Both the position numbers and the translations under genes were made by a program. This document shows, piece by piece, positions 37,747 to 47,581 of a DNA stretch of 64,000 nucleotides (within the stretch, counting starts at the first letter, position 1; every line of letters begins with the position of its first letter). The stretch is from Sulfitobacter sp. W027 (GTDB lineage: Bacteria; Pseudomonadota; Alphaproteobacteria; Rhodobacterales; Rhodobacteraceae): the NCBI RefSeq assembly GCF_025143985.1, contig NZ_CP083564.1, forward strand, positions 372,001 to 436,000. The letters are read 5' to 3'. The notes under the pieces are model-generated. The model saw nothing but the letters and a program-made list of their open reading frames with translations. It ran no database searches and had not been told where the DNA came from.

Positions 37747-38391
37747 ATGATCAAGCCCGCAGAATTGCCCAAGACTATTGCGATCTTTCCGTTGGCAGGG
37801 GCACTGCTGCTGCCCCGCTCGCGTCTGCCGCTGCATATTTTTGAACCGCGCTACCTTCAAATGATCGAAGACGCGCTTAAAACCGACACGCGCCTGATCG
37901 GGATGGTTCAGCCCAACGAGGTGCCCGGCCGCGACGGCACCGGTCTGCACCAGATCGGCTGTGCCGGGCGCATCACTCAGTTTTCCGAGACCGAGGATGG
38001 CCGCTATATGGTCACCTTGGGCGGCGTTTCGCGTTTCCGCGTCGTGGAAGAGGTGGACGGTTTCTGTCCCTATCGCCGCTGTGACGTGAATTGGTCGGGT
38101 TTTGATCGTGATTTGGGTGAGGATGAGGTGGACGATACCTTCGACCGGGCCCGCTTCCTCGACCTGTTGAGCCGCTATTTCGATGCGCGCGGCCTTTCTG
38201 CTGATTGGGATACGTTGAAAGAGGCCGAAGACGAGCTGCTCATCAACTCGCTGTCGATGATGCTGGAGTTCGAGGACGAGGACAAACAGGCGCTTCTGGA
38301 AGCGCCATCGCTGGAAACCCGGCGCGAGACATTGGTGACATTGATCGAATTCGCAATGCGCGGCGGTCAGGAAGAGGGTTTGATGCAATGA
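37747..38391 (+). CDS. Lon N-terminal (LON substrate-binding) domain protein
   Basis: This 214-residue protein consists of a Lon N-domain only: [23 protein letters not shown], and G-C-A-G-R-I. It lacks the AAA+ and protease parts of Lon, so it is a stand-alone binding module of unknown job. Its stop overlaps the Trm112-like start by ATGA. Confidence 0.9.
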   Translation: MIKPAELPKTIAIFPLAGALLLPRSRLPLHIFEPRYLQMIEDALKTDTRLIGMVQPNEVPGRDGTGLHQIGCAGRITQFSETEDGRYMVTLGGVSRFRVVEEVDGFCPYRRCDVNWSGFDRDLGEDEVDDTFDRARFLDLLSRYFDARGLSADWDTLKEAEDELLINSLSMMLEFEDEDKQALLEAPSLETRRETLVTLIEFAMRGGQEEGLMQ

Positions 38392-38570
38392 CGGATGCGG
38401 CCGTTCAATTCGATCGCCGGATGCTGGAGGCATTGATCTGCCCGCGCACCCAGACGACGCTGGCCTATGACGCCGAAAAGCAGGAGCTGGTGTCAAAAGC
38501 TGCCGGGCTTGCTTATCCGATCCGTAATGGCATTCCGGTCATGCTGCCGGATGAGGCGCGGACGCTGTAA
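38388..38570 (+). CDS. Trm112-like small protein
   Basis: This 60-residue protein starts at ATG 38388, overlapping the Lon-N stop. The pattern L-E-A-L-I-C-P near residue 13-19, then [13 protein letters not shown], is that of the Trm112/YcaR family, small zinc-ribbon-like partners of methyltransferases. Only one of the usual two CxxC pairs is present (C19), common in bacterial members. Its partner is unknown. Confidence 0.85.
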   Translation: MTDAAVQFDRRMLEALICPRTQTTLAYDAEKQELVSKAAGLAYPIRNGIPVMLPDEARTL

Positions 38571-38585
38571 TAGGCCCCGGCCCTG

Positions 38586-39812
38586 TCACAGGGGCTTTCC
38601 GCGCATCAATCGGGGCAGCTCACCTGTCAGCCCTGCGGCTTCGCGGATAAAGGTCCGGCGCAGGCCGGGCAGGGCGTTGATTGCGGCCATGCCCATGTCG
38701 CGGGCCAGGCGCAAAAACGCATTATCGTTCGAAAACAGCCGGTTGAAGCTATCGGTCGCCAGCGCAAGGCTGGCGTTGTCGAACCGCCGCCACTCCTGAT
38801 AGCGTGCCAGTACGGCGTCATTTCCGGGGTCTTCACCACGGCGCACCGCATCGGCAATCACCTCGGCCAAGGCCGCCACATCGCGCAGGCCTGCGTTTAA
38901 CCCCTGACCGGCGATGGGATGCACCCCATGTGCCGCATCTCCCAAAAGCGCCACGCGCGGGGCGGTCATGGAATGGGCGAGCGACAAGCCCAGCGGATAG
39001 CTGTAGCGCGGACCGGTCAGGGAGAGCTCCCCCAGAAAGCTGCCAAAGCGCGGGCGCAGCACGTCGAGATATTGCGCGTTTGGCAGGGCGTTGATTGCGG
39101 CTGCATTGGCTTTGGCTTCACTCCAAACGATGAGCGAGCGGTTACCCTTCAGCGGCAGAATAGCCAGCGGACCGGGTGGCATGAAGAACTGATGCGCGAT
39201 GCCGTGATGCGGTTTTTCGTGATTGACCACACAGACCAGCGCCGTCTGCGCGTAGGACCATGCAATGCGCTTGATCCCGGCACGTTCAGCGGTCCCGCTG
39301 CCGCGTCCATCGGCCCCCACGGCCAGTCGCGCACGTAGAGTCTTGCCGCCGTCCAAGGTCAGGGTGATGCCGGTCGGCTCTACCGTTTGGTCCGTGACGC
39401 GGGTGTCGTTCGACATGGTAATCGCCGGATCGTCGTTCACCGCCTTCAACAATGCACGGCGCAGGTGGCGGTCTTCGACCATATGGCCCATGGGGCCTTC
39501 TTCGATTTCGGCATGGTCGAAATGCATGAACATGGGGGAGGGGCCGGTCCCCGCGCGCCCGTCGGTCACCTTGATTTCCAGCATCGGCTGAGCGTCATCC
39601 GCAATCTCGGGCCAGATGCCGATGCCTTCCATCAGTCGCACCGAGGTCAGCGCCAGCGCATAGGCGCGGCCATCGAATTCGGCGTTTTCAAAGGTCTGCG
39701 CGGGCAGGGCGTCGATCACCGCCACGCGCAACCCGGCGCGGCTGAGGGCCAAGGCAAGGGCAGGGCCGTTCAGTCCGCCGCCGATGATCGCGATATCGTG
39801 GTCAAAATCCAT
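38586..39812 (-). CDS. UbiH/UbiF/Coq6 family FAD-dependent hydroxylase
   Basis: This 408-residue flavoprotein monooxygenase hydroxylates the ring of ubiquinone precursors. The N-terminal FAD motif G-G-G-L-N-G-P-A-L-A starts at about residue 9, the mid D-G motif is V-G-A-D-G-R-G-S, and the C-terminal F-A-D-binding G-D-A-A-H-G-V-H-P-I-A-G-Q-G-L-N is complete. ATG 39812 is chosen as the position just before the FAD fold; ORF codons further upstream run through the divergent promoter. Which ring position it acts on cannot be told. Confidence 0.88.
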   Translation of the reverse strand: MDFDHDIAIIGGGLNGPALALALSRAGLRVAVIDALPAQTFENAEFDGRAYALALTSVRLMEGIGIWPEIADDAQPMLEIKVTDGRAGTGPSPMFMHFDHAEIEEGPMGHMVEDRHLRRALLKAVNDDPAITMSNDTRVTDQTVEPTGITLTLDGGKTLRARLAVGADGRGSGTAERAGIKRIAWSYAQTALVCVVNHEKPHHGIAHQFFMPPGPLAILPLKGNRSLIVWSEAKANAAAINALPNAQYLDVLRPRFGSFLGELSLTGPRYSYPLGLSLAHSMTAPRVALLGDAAHGVHPIAGQGLNAGLRDVAALAEVIADAVRRGEDPGNDAVLARYQEWRRFDNASLALATDSFNRLFSNDNAFLRLARDMGMAAINALPGLRRTFIREAAGLTGELPRLMRGKPL

Positions 39813-39897
39813 GGCCCTAGATATGACCTGCGCGCGGGGATTGTCCATGTGCTGAACGGTCGCTAGGTTCGCCAAGAACAGCGGTAAGGGGTACGAC

Positions 39898-41232
39898 ATG
39901 CGCGAATGGTTGGAAATGACGGCAGCGGATCTGGGCCGCGGGATCGCGACAGGGGACATCGACCCGGTGACGCTCTGCGATACTTATCTCGATGCCATCG
40001 ACGCGCACCCGATGCGCGACCGTATCTATGCCCGCGTCACCCATGACCGCGCCCGCGCCGAAGCCGCCGCAGCGGCAGAGCGCGCCCGCGACGATCAGCG
40101 CTTGTCGCCGCTCGATGGTGTGCCAATCTCTTGGAAAGACCTATTCGATACCGCCGGCACAGCGACGGAGGCGGGGACCAAGCTGCTAGAAGGCCGCGTG
40201 CCGGAGCGTGATGCGGAAGTTCTGGCCAATGCGACGGCGATGGGGCTGGTCTGTCTGGGCAAGACCCACATGAGCGAATTGGCCTTCTCGGGCCTTGGTC
40301 ATAACCCCAGCACCGCGACACCGCCTTGTGTGAACGAGCCGGACAGTGTTTCGGGCGGTTCATCTTCCGGAGCCGCGGCGTCGGTGGCCTTTGGGCTGGC
40401 GGCGGCGGCGATTGGCTCTGATACGGGCGGCTCTGTGCGTATCCCGGCGGCGTGGAACGATCTGGTAGGGCTGAAAACCACAGCTGGTCGGGTCTCTTTG
40501 GCCGGAACTGTGCCGCTGGCGGCGAAGTTCGATACGGTCGGCCCGCTTTGCCGTTCTGTTGAGGACGCGGCGCTGCTGCTGGGTATTTTGGAAGGGGCAA
40601 AGCCTGCTGACTTGCAGGAAAGCGAATTGGAGGGCTGTCGCTTCGCGGTGCTGACCAATGTGGTGATGGAAGAGCTTTCCGAGGAGCCGAAAGCGGCTTT
40701 TGAAGCGGCAGTAGAGCGGCTTAGAGACGCAGGTGTCACTGTCGATGAAATCGTCGTGCCCGAAGTCGAAGACGCGATGCCGCTGAGCTCTTGCCTCTAC
40801 ACCACCGAAGCCTACGGTCTTTGGCGAGATGTCATCGAGGCCAATCCAGAGGCGATGTTCACCGAAATTCTTGAGCGTTTTCGGTTGGGTAAGGGGTTCT
40901 CCGGCCCCGATTACGTTGCTACTTGGGCCAAGCTTGATCTGGCGCGGGCGGGCTATGACCGTGCCGTTGCAGGCTATGACGCGGTGCTGGTGCCAACTGC
41001 ACCGATGCTGCCACCGAACATTGAGCGGCTGAACAGCGACCATGACTACTACCTCGCGCAGAATCTCTTGTCTCTGCGCAACACGCGGGTCGCGAATCTA
41101 ATGGGGCTTTGCGCGCTTACGTTGCCGACCGGCGCGCCGTCATGCGGCATCTCTTTTATGGCCGCGCCCAATGCCGAGGAACAGCTTTTGCGCCTTGGTG
41201 CAGCGGCTGAAGCGGCCCTGCGCGAGGCATAA
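39898..41232 (+). CDS. Amidase signature family enzyme
   Basis: This 444-residue amidase has the Ser-cisSer-Lys triad: K80 in I-S-W-K-D-L-F, the cis-Ser near S155 in G-G-S-S-S-G, and the nucleophile S179 in G-S-D-T-G-G-S-V-R. It could be the GatA subunit of the tRNA amidotransferase or a free amidase. GatB and GatC genes are not adjacent, and the body is shorter than GatA, so a stand-alone amidase for a small amide is more likely. Confidence 0.88.
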   Translation: MREWLEMTAADLGRGIATGDIDPVTLCDTYLDAIDAHPMRDRIYARVTHDRARAEAAAAAERARDDQRLSPLDGVPISWKDLFDTAGTATEAGTKLLEGRVPERDAEVLANATAMGLVCLGKTHMSELAFSGLGHNPSTATPPCVNEPDSVSGGSSSGAAASVAFGLAAAAIGSDTGGSVRIPAAWNDLVGLKTTAGRVSLAGTVPLAAKFDTVGPLCRSVEDAALLLGILEGAKPADLQESELEGCRFAVLTNVVMEELSEEPKAAFEAAVERLRDAGVTVDEIVVPEVEDAMPLSSCLYTTEAYGLWRDVIEANPEAMFTEILERFRLGKGFSGPDYVATWAKLDLARAGYDRAVAGYDAVLVPTAPMLPPNIERLNSDHDYYLAQNLLSLRNTRVANLMGLCALTLPTGAPSCGISFMAAPNAEEQLLRLGAAAEAALREA

Positions 41233-41352
41233 CAGCGCACGACCGAAAAGCCACAAGGGCCGCAAATCTCCCGGTTTTTCTGGACGGGGGAGGCGGCCTT
41301 GGGTACCTTGGGGCAAACGGGGCATGAATGATCCCGATCCGAGGCAGTTTTG

Positions 41353-42537
41353 ATGATGTATTCCGAGCGGTTTTCGAACCTTCCGGCCCACGTGTGGCCG
41401 CGCCTGCGCGCCTTGCTTGATGGGCATGAGGGCGGCGGTACGCCTATTCACATGACCATTGGCGAACCGAAACATGCGTTTCCGGCTTGGGTCACGGATG
41501 AGATCACGAAACACGCCGAAGGTTTCAACGAATACCCGCCGAACGACGGCTCGCCCGAATTGCGCGGCGCGATCGCCGCATGGATCGACCGGCGCTATGG
41601 TGTCGAAATGGACCCCGACAGCGAGGTTATGGCGCTGAACGGCACCCGCGAGGGGCTGTATAACGCCGTTATCGCGCTCTGCCCGCCGACCAAGAACGGC
41701 GAGACGTCGGCGATCCTCATGCCGAACCCGTTCTACCAAGTTTATATGATCGGCGCGATCTCAGGCGCGGCGGAGCCGATCATGGTGCCTGCCACGGCTG
41801 AGACCGGCCATCTGCCCGATTTCACCAGCCTGCCCGAAGACGTGCTGCGCCGCACCACGGCGGCCTATCTTTGTTCGCCCGCCAACCCGCAGGGCGTTGT
41901 CGCCTCGCGCGACTATTGGGCCGAACTGATCGCGCTGGCCGAGAAATATGATTTCCTGATCTTCGCCGATGAATGCTATTCCGAGATCTACCGCGACACT
42001 CCCCCCACCGGCGCGTTGGAGGTGGTTAAGGAACTCGGCACCGACCGCAACCGCGTGGTGATCTTTCACTCGCTGTCGAAGCGCTCCAACCTGCCGGGAC
42101 TGCGTTCGGGCTTTGCCGCCAGCGGACCAGAGACGATGCGTGAGATCAAACAGTTGCGCAATTACGCCGGTGCGCCGTTGCCGCTGCCCTTGCAGCAGGC
42201 CGCTGCCGCCGTTTGGGCAGATGAAGCGCATGTGGAAAAGAACCGCGCGCTCTACCAAGAGAAATACGCCATTGCTGACCGTATCTTTGGCAATGTGCCG
42301 GGCTATGCGAGCCCCGAGGCGGGGTTCTTCTTGTGGCTCCCGGTCGAGGATGATGAGGCCGCGGCGCTGAGACTGTGGCGCGAGACAGGCGTGCGGGTGC
42401 TGCCCGGCAGCTATCTAGCGCAGAACGTTGCCGGGACCAACCCCGGTCAGGATTACATTCGGGTCGCTTTGGTGGCCCCAAAAGACGAAACGACGCGCGG
42501 GTTGGAAGCGATCCGCGACTGTCTGTATTCGACATAA
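41353..42537 (+). CDS. Class I/II PLP-dependent aminotransferase, DapC-like
   Basis: This 394-residue fold-type I aminotransferase binds PLP through the Lys in H-S-L-S-K-R-S-N. The N-P-F-Y-Q-V-Y and P-A-N-P-Q-G segments fit the family that includes N-succinyldiaminopimelate aminotransferase (DapC) and related enzymes. ATG 41353, 8 bases after GAGG, is taken as start; 41356 is a close alternative. The gene lies upstream of ftsK. Function as DapC is a family inference only. Confidence 0.85.
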   Translation: MMYSERFSNLPAHVWPRLRALLDGHEGGGTPIHMTIGEPKHAFPAWVTDEITKHAEGFNEYPPNDGSPELRGAIAAWIDRRYGVEMDPDSEVMALNGTREGLYNAVIALCPPTKNGETSAILMPNPFYQVYMIGAISGAAEPIMVPATAETGHLPDFTSLPEDVLRRTTAAYLCSPANPQGVVASRDYWAELIALAEKYDFLIFADECYSEIYRDTPPTGALEVVKELGTDRNRVVIFHSLSKRSNLPGLRSGFAASGPETMREIKQLRNYAGAPLPLPLQQAAAAVWADEAHVEKNRALYQEKYAIADRIFGNVPGYASPEAGFFLWLPVEDDEAAALRLWRETGVRVLPGSYLAQNVAGTNPGQDYIRVALVAPKDETTRGLEAIRDCLYST

Positions 42538-42549
42538 GCGAGGGACGAC

Positions 42550-45462
42550 ATGGCATATCAGACACGGGGACGCGATCCATTGCTAGACAGCAACATGGCC
42601 GAGGCAATCGAAAAGCGCGGTCGTGAACTGCTGGGGCTGGCACTGATCATGCTGGGCGTCATGGCTGCCATGATGATCGGCAGCTACACGCCCGACGATC
42701 CCAACTGGATGGTCTCGACCGATGCGCCGGTGCAGAACTGGATGGGCCGGATCGGTGCCTCCATCGCTGCACCGCTGTTTATGATCGTTGGTTGGGGCGC
42801 TTGGGGCATTGCCATCGTCCTGCTGTTTTGGGGTGGGCGTTTCGCGCTGCATCAGGGCGACGACCGTGCCATCGGACGTCTGATCTTTGCCCCCATCGCC
42901 GTTGCGCTTGGGGCCATCTATGCCGCCACGCTCGCCCCCGGTCAGGAATGGCTGCTGACCCATAGCTTTGGTCTGGGCGGGCTTTTTGGCGATACCGTCA
43001 TGGGCGCGCTGCTGACGATCCTGCCCATTGGCTCAACCCTGACGGTCAAGCTGATGTCGCTTCTGATGGGCGTGGCGATTTTGGCTCTGGGCGCGTTTGT
43101 GCTGGGCTTCACCAAGGCCGAGTTGATGCGCATCACGCGGTTCCTACTGGTCGGTCTGATCATGGCCTATGCTGGGTTGATGACCCTTCTGGGCCGGGGC
43201 GCCAGCGGGGCCGTTGTGGCCGCGCAGAACCTGTCGGCCCGTCAGGCCGAGCGTCGTGAGCGCCGCCGGCAAGAGGCTGAGGAAGCCGACACTTGGGCCG
43301 CACAGGACGCAGGTCAGGATTACTACGCGCAGCAAACCCCCATGGCCGAGCCGGAAGCAGAGCCGCGCAGCCTGTTTGGACGGATGCCGGGCCTTATCAA
43401 ACGCCCCGAAGCCGGTATGCCCGAGCCCGAGCTGATCGAGACCTATAGCGACGCCATCGTCGACGAGACCCCCGGCGAAGAGCGCATCAAGAGCAAGATC
43501 GCGGATGTGATCAAGAACCGCGTTCGCAATGCCAATGCGATCCACACGCCGACGACCGCGCCGCTGACCAAGGGCCGGGGCCGTGGCCCGGACCCGCTAC
43601 TGCTGAACACCAGCCAGCCTGCCACCCTGCGGGCCGAGCCGCCGCTGACCGCAGGCGCTGCCACATTGCGCTCTGAGCCGCTGCTGCGCAAACCGCAGGT
43701 GCAGCCTGAGTCAGCACCGGAGCCGATGGTCGAAGAGCCGATGATGCAAGACCCGATGGTCGAGCGTTACGAAGATACCGTCACCTCCGAAATACTGCCG
43801 CTACAGCAAGCGCCCGCACCGGAAGCGATGAAAATCCCCGTAGCCGAGCCTCGCAAAGTGGTCCAGCAGCCGATCCGGAGGGTCGTCCAGCCGTCTAAAC
43901 AGGCACAGGTTGAAGCACAGCCTGCCTTGACCTTCGAAGACACGCACCCCGGCTTTGAACTCCCCCCGCTCAGCCTTTTGGAAAGCCCCGAGCGGGTGGA
44001 ACGCCTGCATCTTAGTGACGAGGCGCTGGAAGAGAACGCCCGCATGCTGGAAACCGTGCTGGATGACTATGGCGTCAAAGGCGAGATCGTTGCCGTGCGC
44101 CCTGGCCCGGTTGTCACAATGTATGAACTTGAGCCTGCGCCGGGCCTTAAAGCCAGCCGTGTGATCGGTCTGGCGGATGACATCGCGCGCTCCATGGCCG
44201 CTCTGTCGGCGCGTGTCTCCACCGTGCCGGGCCGGAGCGTGATTGGGATCGAACTGCCCAACGAGAACCGCGAGAAGGTGATCCTGCGCGAGATCCTGTC
44301 GAGCCGTGATTTTGGGGACGGCAACCAGCGCCTGCCGCTGGCGCTTGGCAAGGACATCGGCGGCGATCCGGTTGTCGCCAACCTTGCGAAGATGCCTCAC
44401 CTGCTGATCGCGGGGACCACCGGTTCGGGTAAATCCGTGGCGATCAACACGATGATCCTGTCGCTGCTGTACAAGCTGACGCCGCAGGAATGCCGGATGA
44501 TCATGATCGACCCCAAGATGCTAGAACTGTCGGTCTATGACGGCATCCCGCATCTGCTGTCCCCGGTTGTGACCGACCCGAAAAAGGCCGTGGTCGCGCT
44601 GAAATGGACCGTGGGCGAGATGGAAGAGCGCTATCGCAAGATGTCCAAGATGGGCGTGCGGAACATCGAAGGCTACAATGGTCGCGTCCGCGAAGCGTTG
44701 GCTAAGGGCGAGATGTTCTCCCGCACCGTGCAGACCGGTTTTGACGATGACACCGGCGAGCCGATCTTTGAAACCGAGGAAACAACACCAGAGGCGCTGC
44801 CCTATATCGTCGTCATCGTCGACGAGATGGCAGACCTGATGATGGTCGCGGGCAAAGAGATCGAAGCCTGCATCCAGCGTCTGGCGCAGATGGCGCGCGC
44901 CTCCGGCATTCACCTGATCATGGCCACGCAGCGTCCCTCCGTGGACGTCATCACCGGCACGATCAAGGCGAACTTCCCCACGCGGATTTCCTTCCAAGTG
45001 ACCTCGAAAATCGACAGCCGCACGATTCTGGGTGAGATGGGTGCTGAGCAACTGCTGGGCATGGGCGACATGCTTTATATGGCAGGCGGGGCCAAGATCA
45101 CCCGCTGCCATGGCCCCTTCGTCAGCGACGAAGAGGTCGAGGAGATCGTGAACCACCTTAAGCAGTTCGGTGAGCCGGACTATGTCGGCGGCGTGGTCGA
45201 AGGGCCGTCCGAGGATAAGGAAAGCAACATCGACGCGGTGCTGGGTCTTGGCGGCAATACCGATGGCGAAGACGCGCTTTATGACACCGCCGTTCAGGTG
45301 GTCATCAAAGACCGCAAATGCTCGACCTCCTACATCCAGCGGAAACTGGCGATCGGCTATAACAAGGCCGCGCGACTGGTGGAGCAGATGGAAGACGAAG
45401 GACTTGTCTCTCCGGCCAACCACGTCGGCAAGCGCGAAATTCTGGTGCCGGAACAGGCATAG
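42550..45462 (+). CDS. ftsK: DNA translocase FtsK
   Basis: This 970-residue protein moves DNA toward dif at division and supports XerCD recombination. Four to five N-terminal transmembrane segments lie within residues about 27-213. A Pro/Glu-rich linker (about 215-470) follows, then the RecA-like motor with Walker A G-T-T-G-S-G-K-S near residue 622 and Walker B I-V-D-E-M near 755. The C-terminal gamma winged helix, starting around T-S-Y-I-Q-R-K-L, reads KOPS sites. Start ATG 42550 has an AGGGA site. Confidence 0.96.
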   Translation: MAYQTRGRDPLLDSNMAEAIEKRGRELLGLALIMLGVMAAMMIGSYTPDDPNWMVSTDAPVQNWMGRIGASIAAPLFMIVGWGAWGIAIVLLFWGGRFALHQGDDRAIGRLIFAPIAVALGAIYAATLAPGQEWLLTHSFGLGGLFGDTVMGALLTILPIGSTLTVKLMSLLMGVAILALGAFVLGFTKAELMRITRFLLVGLIMAYAGLMTLLGRGASGAVVAAQNLSARQAERRERRRQEAEEADTWAAQDAGQDYYAQQTPMAEPEAEPRSLFGRMPGLIKRPEAGMPEPELIETYSDAIVDETPGEERIKSKIADVIKNRVRNANAIHTPTTAPLTKGRGRGPDPLLLNTSQPATLRAEPPLTAGAATLRSEPLLRKPQVQPESAPEPMVEEPMMQDPMVERYEDTVTSEILPLQQAPAPEAMKIPVAEPRKVVQQPIRRVVQPSKQAQVEAQPALTFEDTHPGFELPPLSLLESPERVERLHLSDEALEENARMLETVLDDYGVKGEIVAVRPGPVVTMYELEPAPGLKASRVIGLADDIARSMAALSARVSTVPGRSVIGIELPNENREKVILREILSSRDFGDGNQRLPLALGKDIGGDPVVANLAKMPHLLIAGTTGSGKSVAINTMILSLLYKLTPQECRMIMIDPKMLELSVYDGIPHLLSPVVTDPKKAVVALKWTVGEMEERYRKMSKMGVRNIEGYNGRVREALAKGEMFSRTVQTGFDDDTGEPIFETEETTPEALPYIVVIVDEMADLMMVAGKEIEACIQRLAQMARASGIHLIMATQRPSVDVITGTIKANFPTRISFQVTSKIDSRTILGEMGAEQLLGMGDMLYMAGGAKITRCHGPFVSDEEVEEIVNHLKQFGEPDYVGGVVEGPSEDKESNIDAVLGLGGNTDGEDALYDTAVQVVIKDRKCSTSYIQRKLAIGYNKAARLVEQMEDEGLVSPANHVGKREILVPEQA

Positions 45463-45504
45463 GGGGGGCGATCTCCCCCTCCCCTCTTGGGGGTTGAACT
45501 TAAA

Positions 45505-45540
45505 AACACCGCCCGGATCACTGTCCCGGCGGTGTTTTTT
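45505..45540 (+). terminator. Intrinsic terminator downstream of ftsK
   Basis: AACACCGCC (45505-45513) pairs with GGCGGTGTT (45528-45536), followed by T residues. A weaker CCCCC/GGGGG dyad at about 45476-45493 lies just upstream. It separates ftsK from lolA. Confidence 0.82.
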
Positions 45541-45641
45541 ATGGCCCGGGTGAGGGACGATAGCGAAAAACCGCGCCCTGATATCGAATATCACCGCAAC
45601 CAGCCCTATGTCAGAGCGTGAGGCAACACAGGACGAACAAC

Positions 45642-46247
45642 ATGCGTAAACTTACTTCTGCGATTCTGGCGATTGGTTTGGCCGTATCCGCCCCCCTCGC
45701 GGCGGCGGCGCAGCAACTTTCGCTGAACGAAATCTCGGGCTATCTGAACCAGCTTCGGACAGCCAAGGGGGAATTTACTCAGATCAATGACGATGGCTCG
45801 ATCAGTTCGGGTACGATCTATATCAAACGCCCCGGCAAGGTCCGTTTTGAATATAACGCGCCTGATTCCGGGCTGGTCGTCGCCGGTGCCAATACGGTTG
45901 TGATCTATGACAAGAAATCCAACCAACCGGCAGAAACCTATCCGCTGGCGCGCACCCCGCTGTCGATCATCTTGGCGGACAACGTTAATCTGGGCCGTGC
46001 GAAAATGGTGACCGGGCACAGCTATGATGGCACTGCCACAACTGTCACGGCCCAAGACCCCGCGAACCCGCAGTATGGTAACATCCAGATGAAGTTCACC
46101 GGCAACCCGGTGCAGCTGCGTCAGTGGATCATTAACGACGGCAATGGCAGTTCCACAACCGTCGTGCTGGGTGACATGCAGGTGGGGGGCAATATCTCCA
46201 ACAGCCTGTTTGACACGGGCGGCGCACGGGCGGGCAGCAAACGCTAA
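45642..46247 (+). CDS. lolA: Outer-membrane lipoprotein carrier LolA
   Basis: This 201-residue periplasmic protein carries lipoproteins from LolCDE to the outer membrane. A signal peptide (about 1-23, ending A-A-A-A) leads into a beta-barrel-like fold with G-E-F-T-Q and R-P-G-K-V-R-F-E-Y, typical of LolA. ATG 45642, with AGGA upstream, was chosen over an earlier in-frame ATG at 45618. Substrates would include the lipoproteins encoded in this window. Confidence 0.9.
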   Translation: MRKLTSAILAIGLAVSAPLAAAAQQLSLNEISGYLNQLRTAKGEFTQINDDGSISSGTIYIKRPGKVRFEYNAPDSGLVVAGANTVVIYDKKSNQPAETYPLARTPLSIILADNVNLGRAKMVTGHSYDGTATTVTAQDPANPQYGNIQMKFTGNPVQLRQWIINDGNGSSTTVVLGDMQVGGNISNSLFDTGGARAGSKR

Positions 46248-46266
46248 GCAGCGCCCTCTTAAACCA

Positions 46267-46299
46267 AAAACGCCCCGGTTCGATGAGCCGGGGCGTTTT
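46267..46299. terminator. Bidirectional terminator between lolA and the SLT lipoprotein gene
   Basis: AAAACGCCCCGG (46267-46278) and CCGGGGCGTTTT (46288-46299) make a perfect 12-bp hairpin with a 9-base loop, flanked by A and T. It lies between convergent genes. Confidence 0.9.
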
Positions 46300-46321
46300 G
46301 CGTTAAGCTGCTAGACCGTAA

Positions 46322-46912
46322 TTACCAACCGCGAAGGCGGCAGCCTGCAATCTGGTTTTGGTAAAGCTTGGCGCGAGAATCGACCTTACCCGCGACCCCG
46401 ACCAACCACGCTTTGCTGTTGTAGCTCTGCCGGGCATAGCCGGTGTGGCCCTCATGATAGGCGAGGTATTGATTGCGCGCATCATGCAGCGAGATTCCAT
46501 TCCGCTCACGGGTTTGGTTCATATACCAGCCCATGAAATCGCTCGCGTGGCGAATCTCGTCGCGTTTGGCGCGGCGGCTGCCTGCAGATTTGAGATATTC
46601 ATCCCAAGTGGCATCCAAAGCCTGAGAATAGCCAAAGGCGCTGGACTGGCGGCCCATCGGGATCACGCCCAGCACATATTTGAACGGCGTCCGGGCATCG
46701 GCCACAAACTTGCTTTCCTGATGGATGGTGGCCATCTGAACGTGGATGGGAACCCCCCATTTCCGCTCGGTCGCGCGGAATGCTCTTAGGTAGTCAGGGC
46801 GCTCTTTAAGAATCGTGCAGGCGTTATCCAGATCACGCGGGGCCGTTTGAGGGCCGCCGCCGCAGGACGCTACCAGCAGCACGATAATCATTGCGCGAAG
46901 ATGCTTGCTCAT
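46322..46912 (-). CDS. Lytic-transglycosylase-like (SLT domain) lipoprotein
   Basis: This 196-residue protein has a lipobox ending at C17 (L-V-A-S-C). The SLT-like fold carries the candidate catalytic Glu E66 in I-H-Q-E-S-K-F, then G-Y-S-Q-A and the C-terminal A-Y-H-E-G-H-T-G-Y region. Such enzymes cut glycan strands of peptidoglycan with anhydro-ring formation. It may act in envelope remodelling. A TTAACCGATTC motif lies 48 bases upstream. Confidence 0.85.
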   Translation of the reverse strand: MSKHLRAMIIVLLVASCGGGPQTAPRDLDNACTILKERPDYLRAFRATERKWGVPIHVQMATIHQESKFVADARTPFKYVLGVIPMGRQSSAFGYSQALDATWDEYLKSAGSRRAKRDEIRHASDFMGWYMNQTRERNGISLHDARNQYLAYHEGHTGYARQSYNSKAWLVGVAGKVDSRAKLYQNQIAGCRLRGW

Positions 46913-47217
46913 CTGCCTCTCGCCTCTCGTTTTTTTATGGGTACGTTTTTCCAGCTAGTTTAACCGATTCCGACCCGTCATCACATCATTAAATTGGGAA
47001 AATCCGCGCAGGACTGGGCGATAATGCGCTGACAGCGCAGCATCCCGCAGGCGGTATTTCGAAAAGGTCGGATATGCGCATTGATCTTACCCATAGAGGA
47101 CAAAGGTAAAACGTACTGTCGGCCTTAGGTTCACAGTCTGTTTCCCTGCCAAGCGCTGCCATGATTGGACAAATGCCCCTTGAAAGGACTACCGTCGAGG
47201 GGTAGGGGCAGCATGTT
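46913..47217. other. 305-base intergenic region between SLT lipoprotein and hspQ genes
   Basis: This divergent region contains no convincing gene. It holds TTAACC-GATTC (46960-46970), a 15-base palindrome TGCGCTG-A-CAGCGCA at 47025-47039, and an 11-codon open frame from 47074 that I do not count as a gene. Promoters for both neighbours should lie here, but I cannot place the -35/-10 elements with confidence. Confidence 0.5.
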
Positions 47218-47544
47218 ATGATACGAACGCGCGCAAAATATCACCTCGGGCAGATTGTCCGTCACAAGAAGCATCCCTTCCGTGGCGTGATTTTTGACGT
47301 CGACCCGGAATTCGCCAATACCGAAGAATGGTACGAAGCGATCCCCGAAGAGAACCGCCCGGTGAAAGACCAGCCCTTCTATCATCTCTTGGCCGAGAAT
47401 GATCAGAGCTACTATGTGGCCTATGTGTCTGAGCAGAACCTCGTGGCCGATTATTCGGGGGAGCCTGTAGATCACCCCGACATCCCCGATCTGTTTGGCC
47501 CCTTCACCGACGGTGCCTATCCGCTGCACTTCCAGATGAACTGA
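47218..47544 (+). CDS. hspQ: Heat shock protein HspQ
   Basis: This 108-residue protein has the YccV/HspQ pattern: Y-H-L-G-Q-I-V-R-H-K near the start, F-R-G-V-I-F-D-V-D-P, P-F-Y-H-L-L and Y-V-A-Y-V-S-E-Q-N-L. HspQ binds hemimethylated DNA in E. coli and acts as a Lon protease adaptor/enhancer. The out-of-frame ATG at 47213 is not the start; AGGGG precedes ATG 47218. Heat control is a family inference. Confidence 0.93.
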   Translation: MIRTRAKYHLGQIVRHKKHPFRGVIFDVDPEFANTEEWYEAIPEENRPVKDQPFYHLLAENDQSYYVAYVSEQNLVADYSGEPVDHPDIPDLFGPFTDGAYPLHFQMN

Positions 47545-47581
47545 GCCCGGCGGGCCGTTGCCAGCCCGCCAGACGTTTTCA

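Noticed and set aside
38581..38593. CCCTGT-C-ACAGGG palindrome between the Trm112 and UbiH-family gene ends
   Set aside because: Short, overlaps the coding end of the hydroxylase gene, and has no T run; likely chance.
47074..47109. 11-codon open frame, possible leader peptide upstream of hspQ
   Set aside because: No ribosome-binding site, no attenuator-like hairpins and no run of one amino acid.
47176..47217. Possible RpoH heat-shock promoter upstream of hspQ (CTTGAAA at 47179-47185)
   Set aside because: The -35-like CTTGAAA is present, but no matching -10 element lies at the expected spacing before the start codon.
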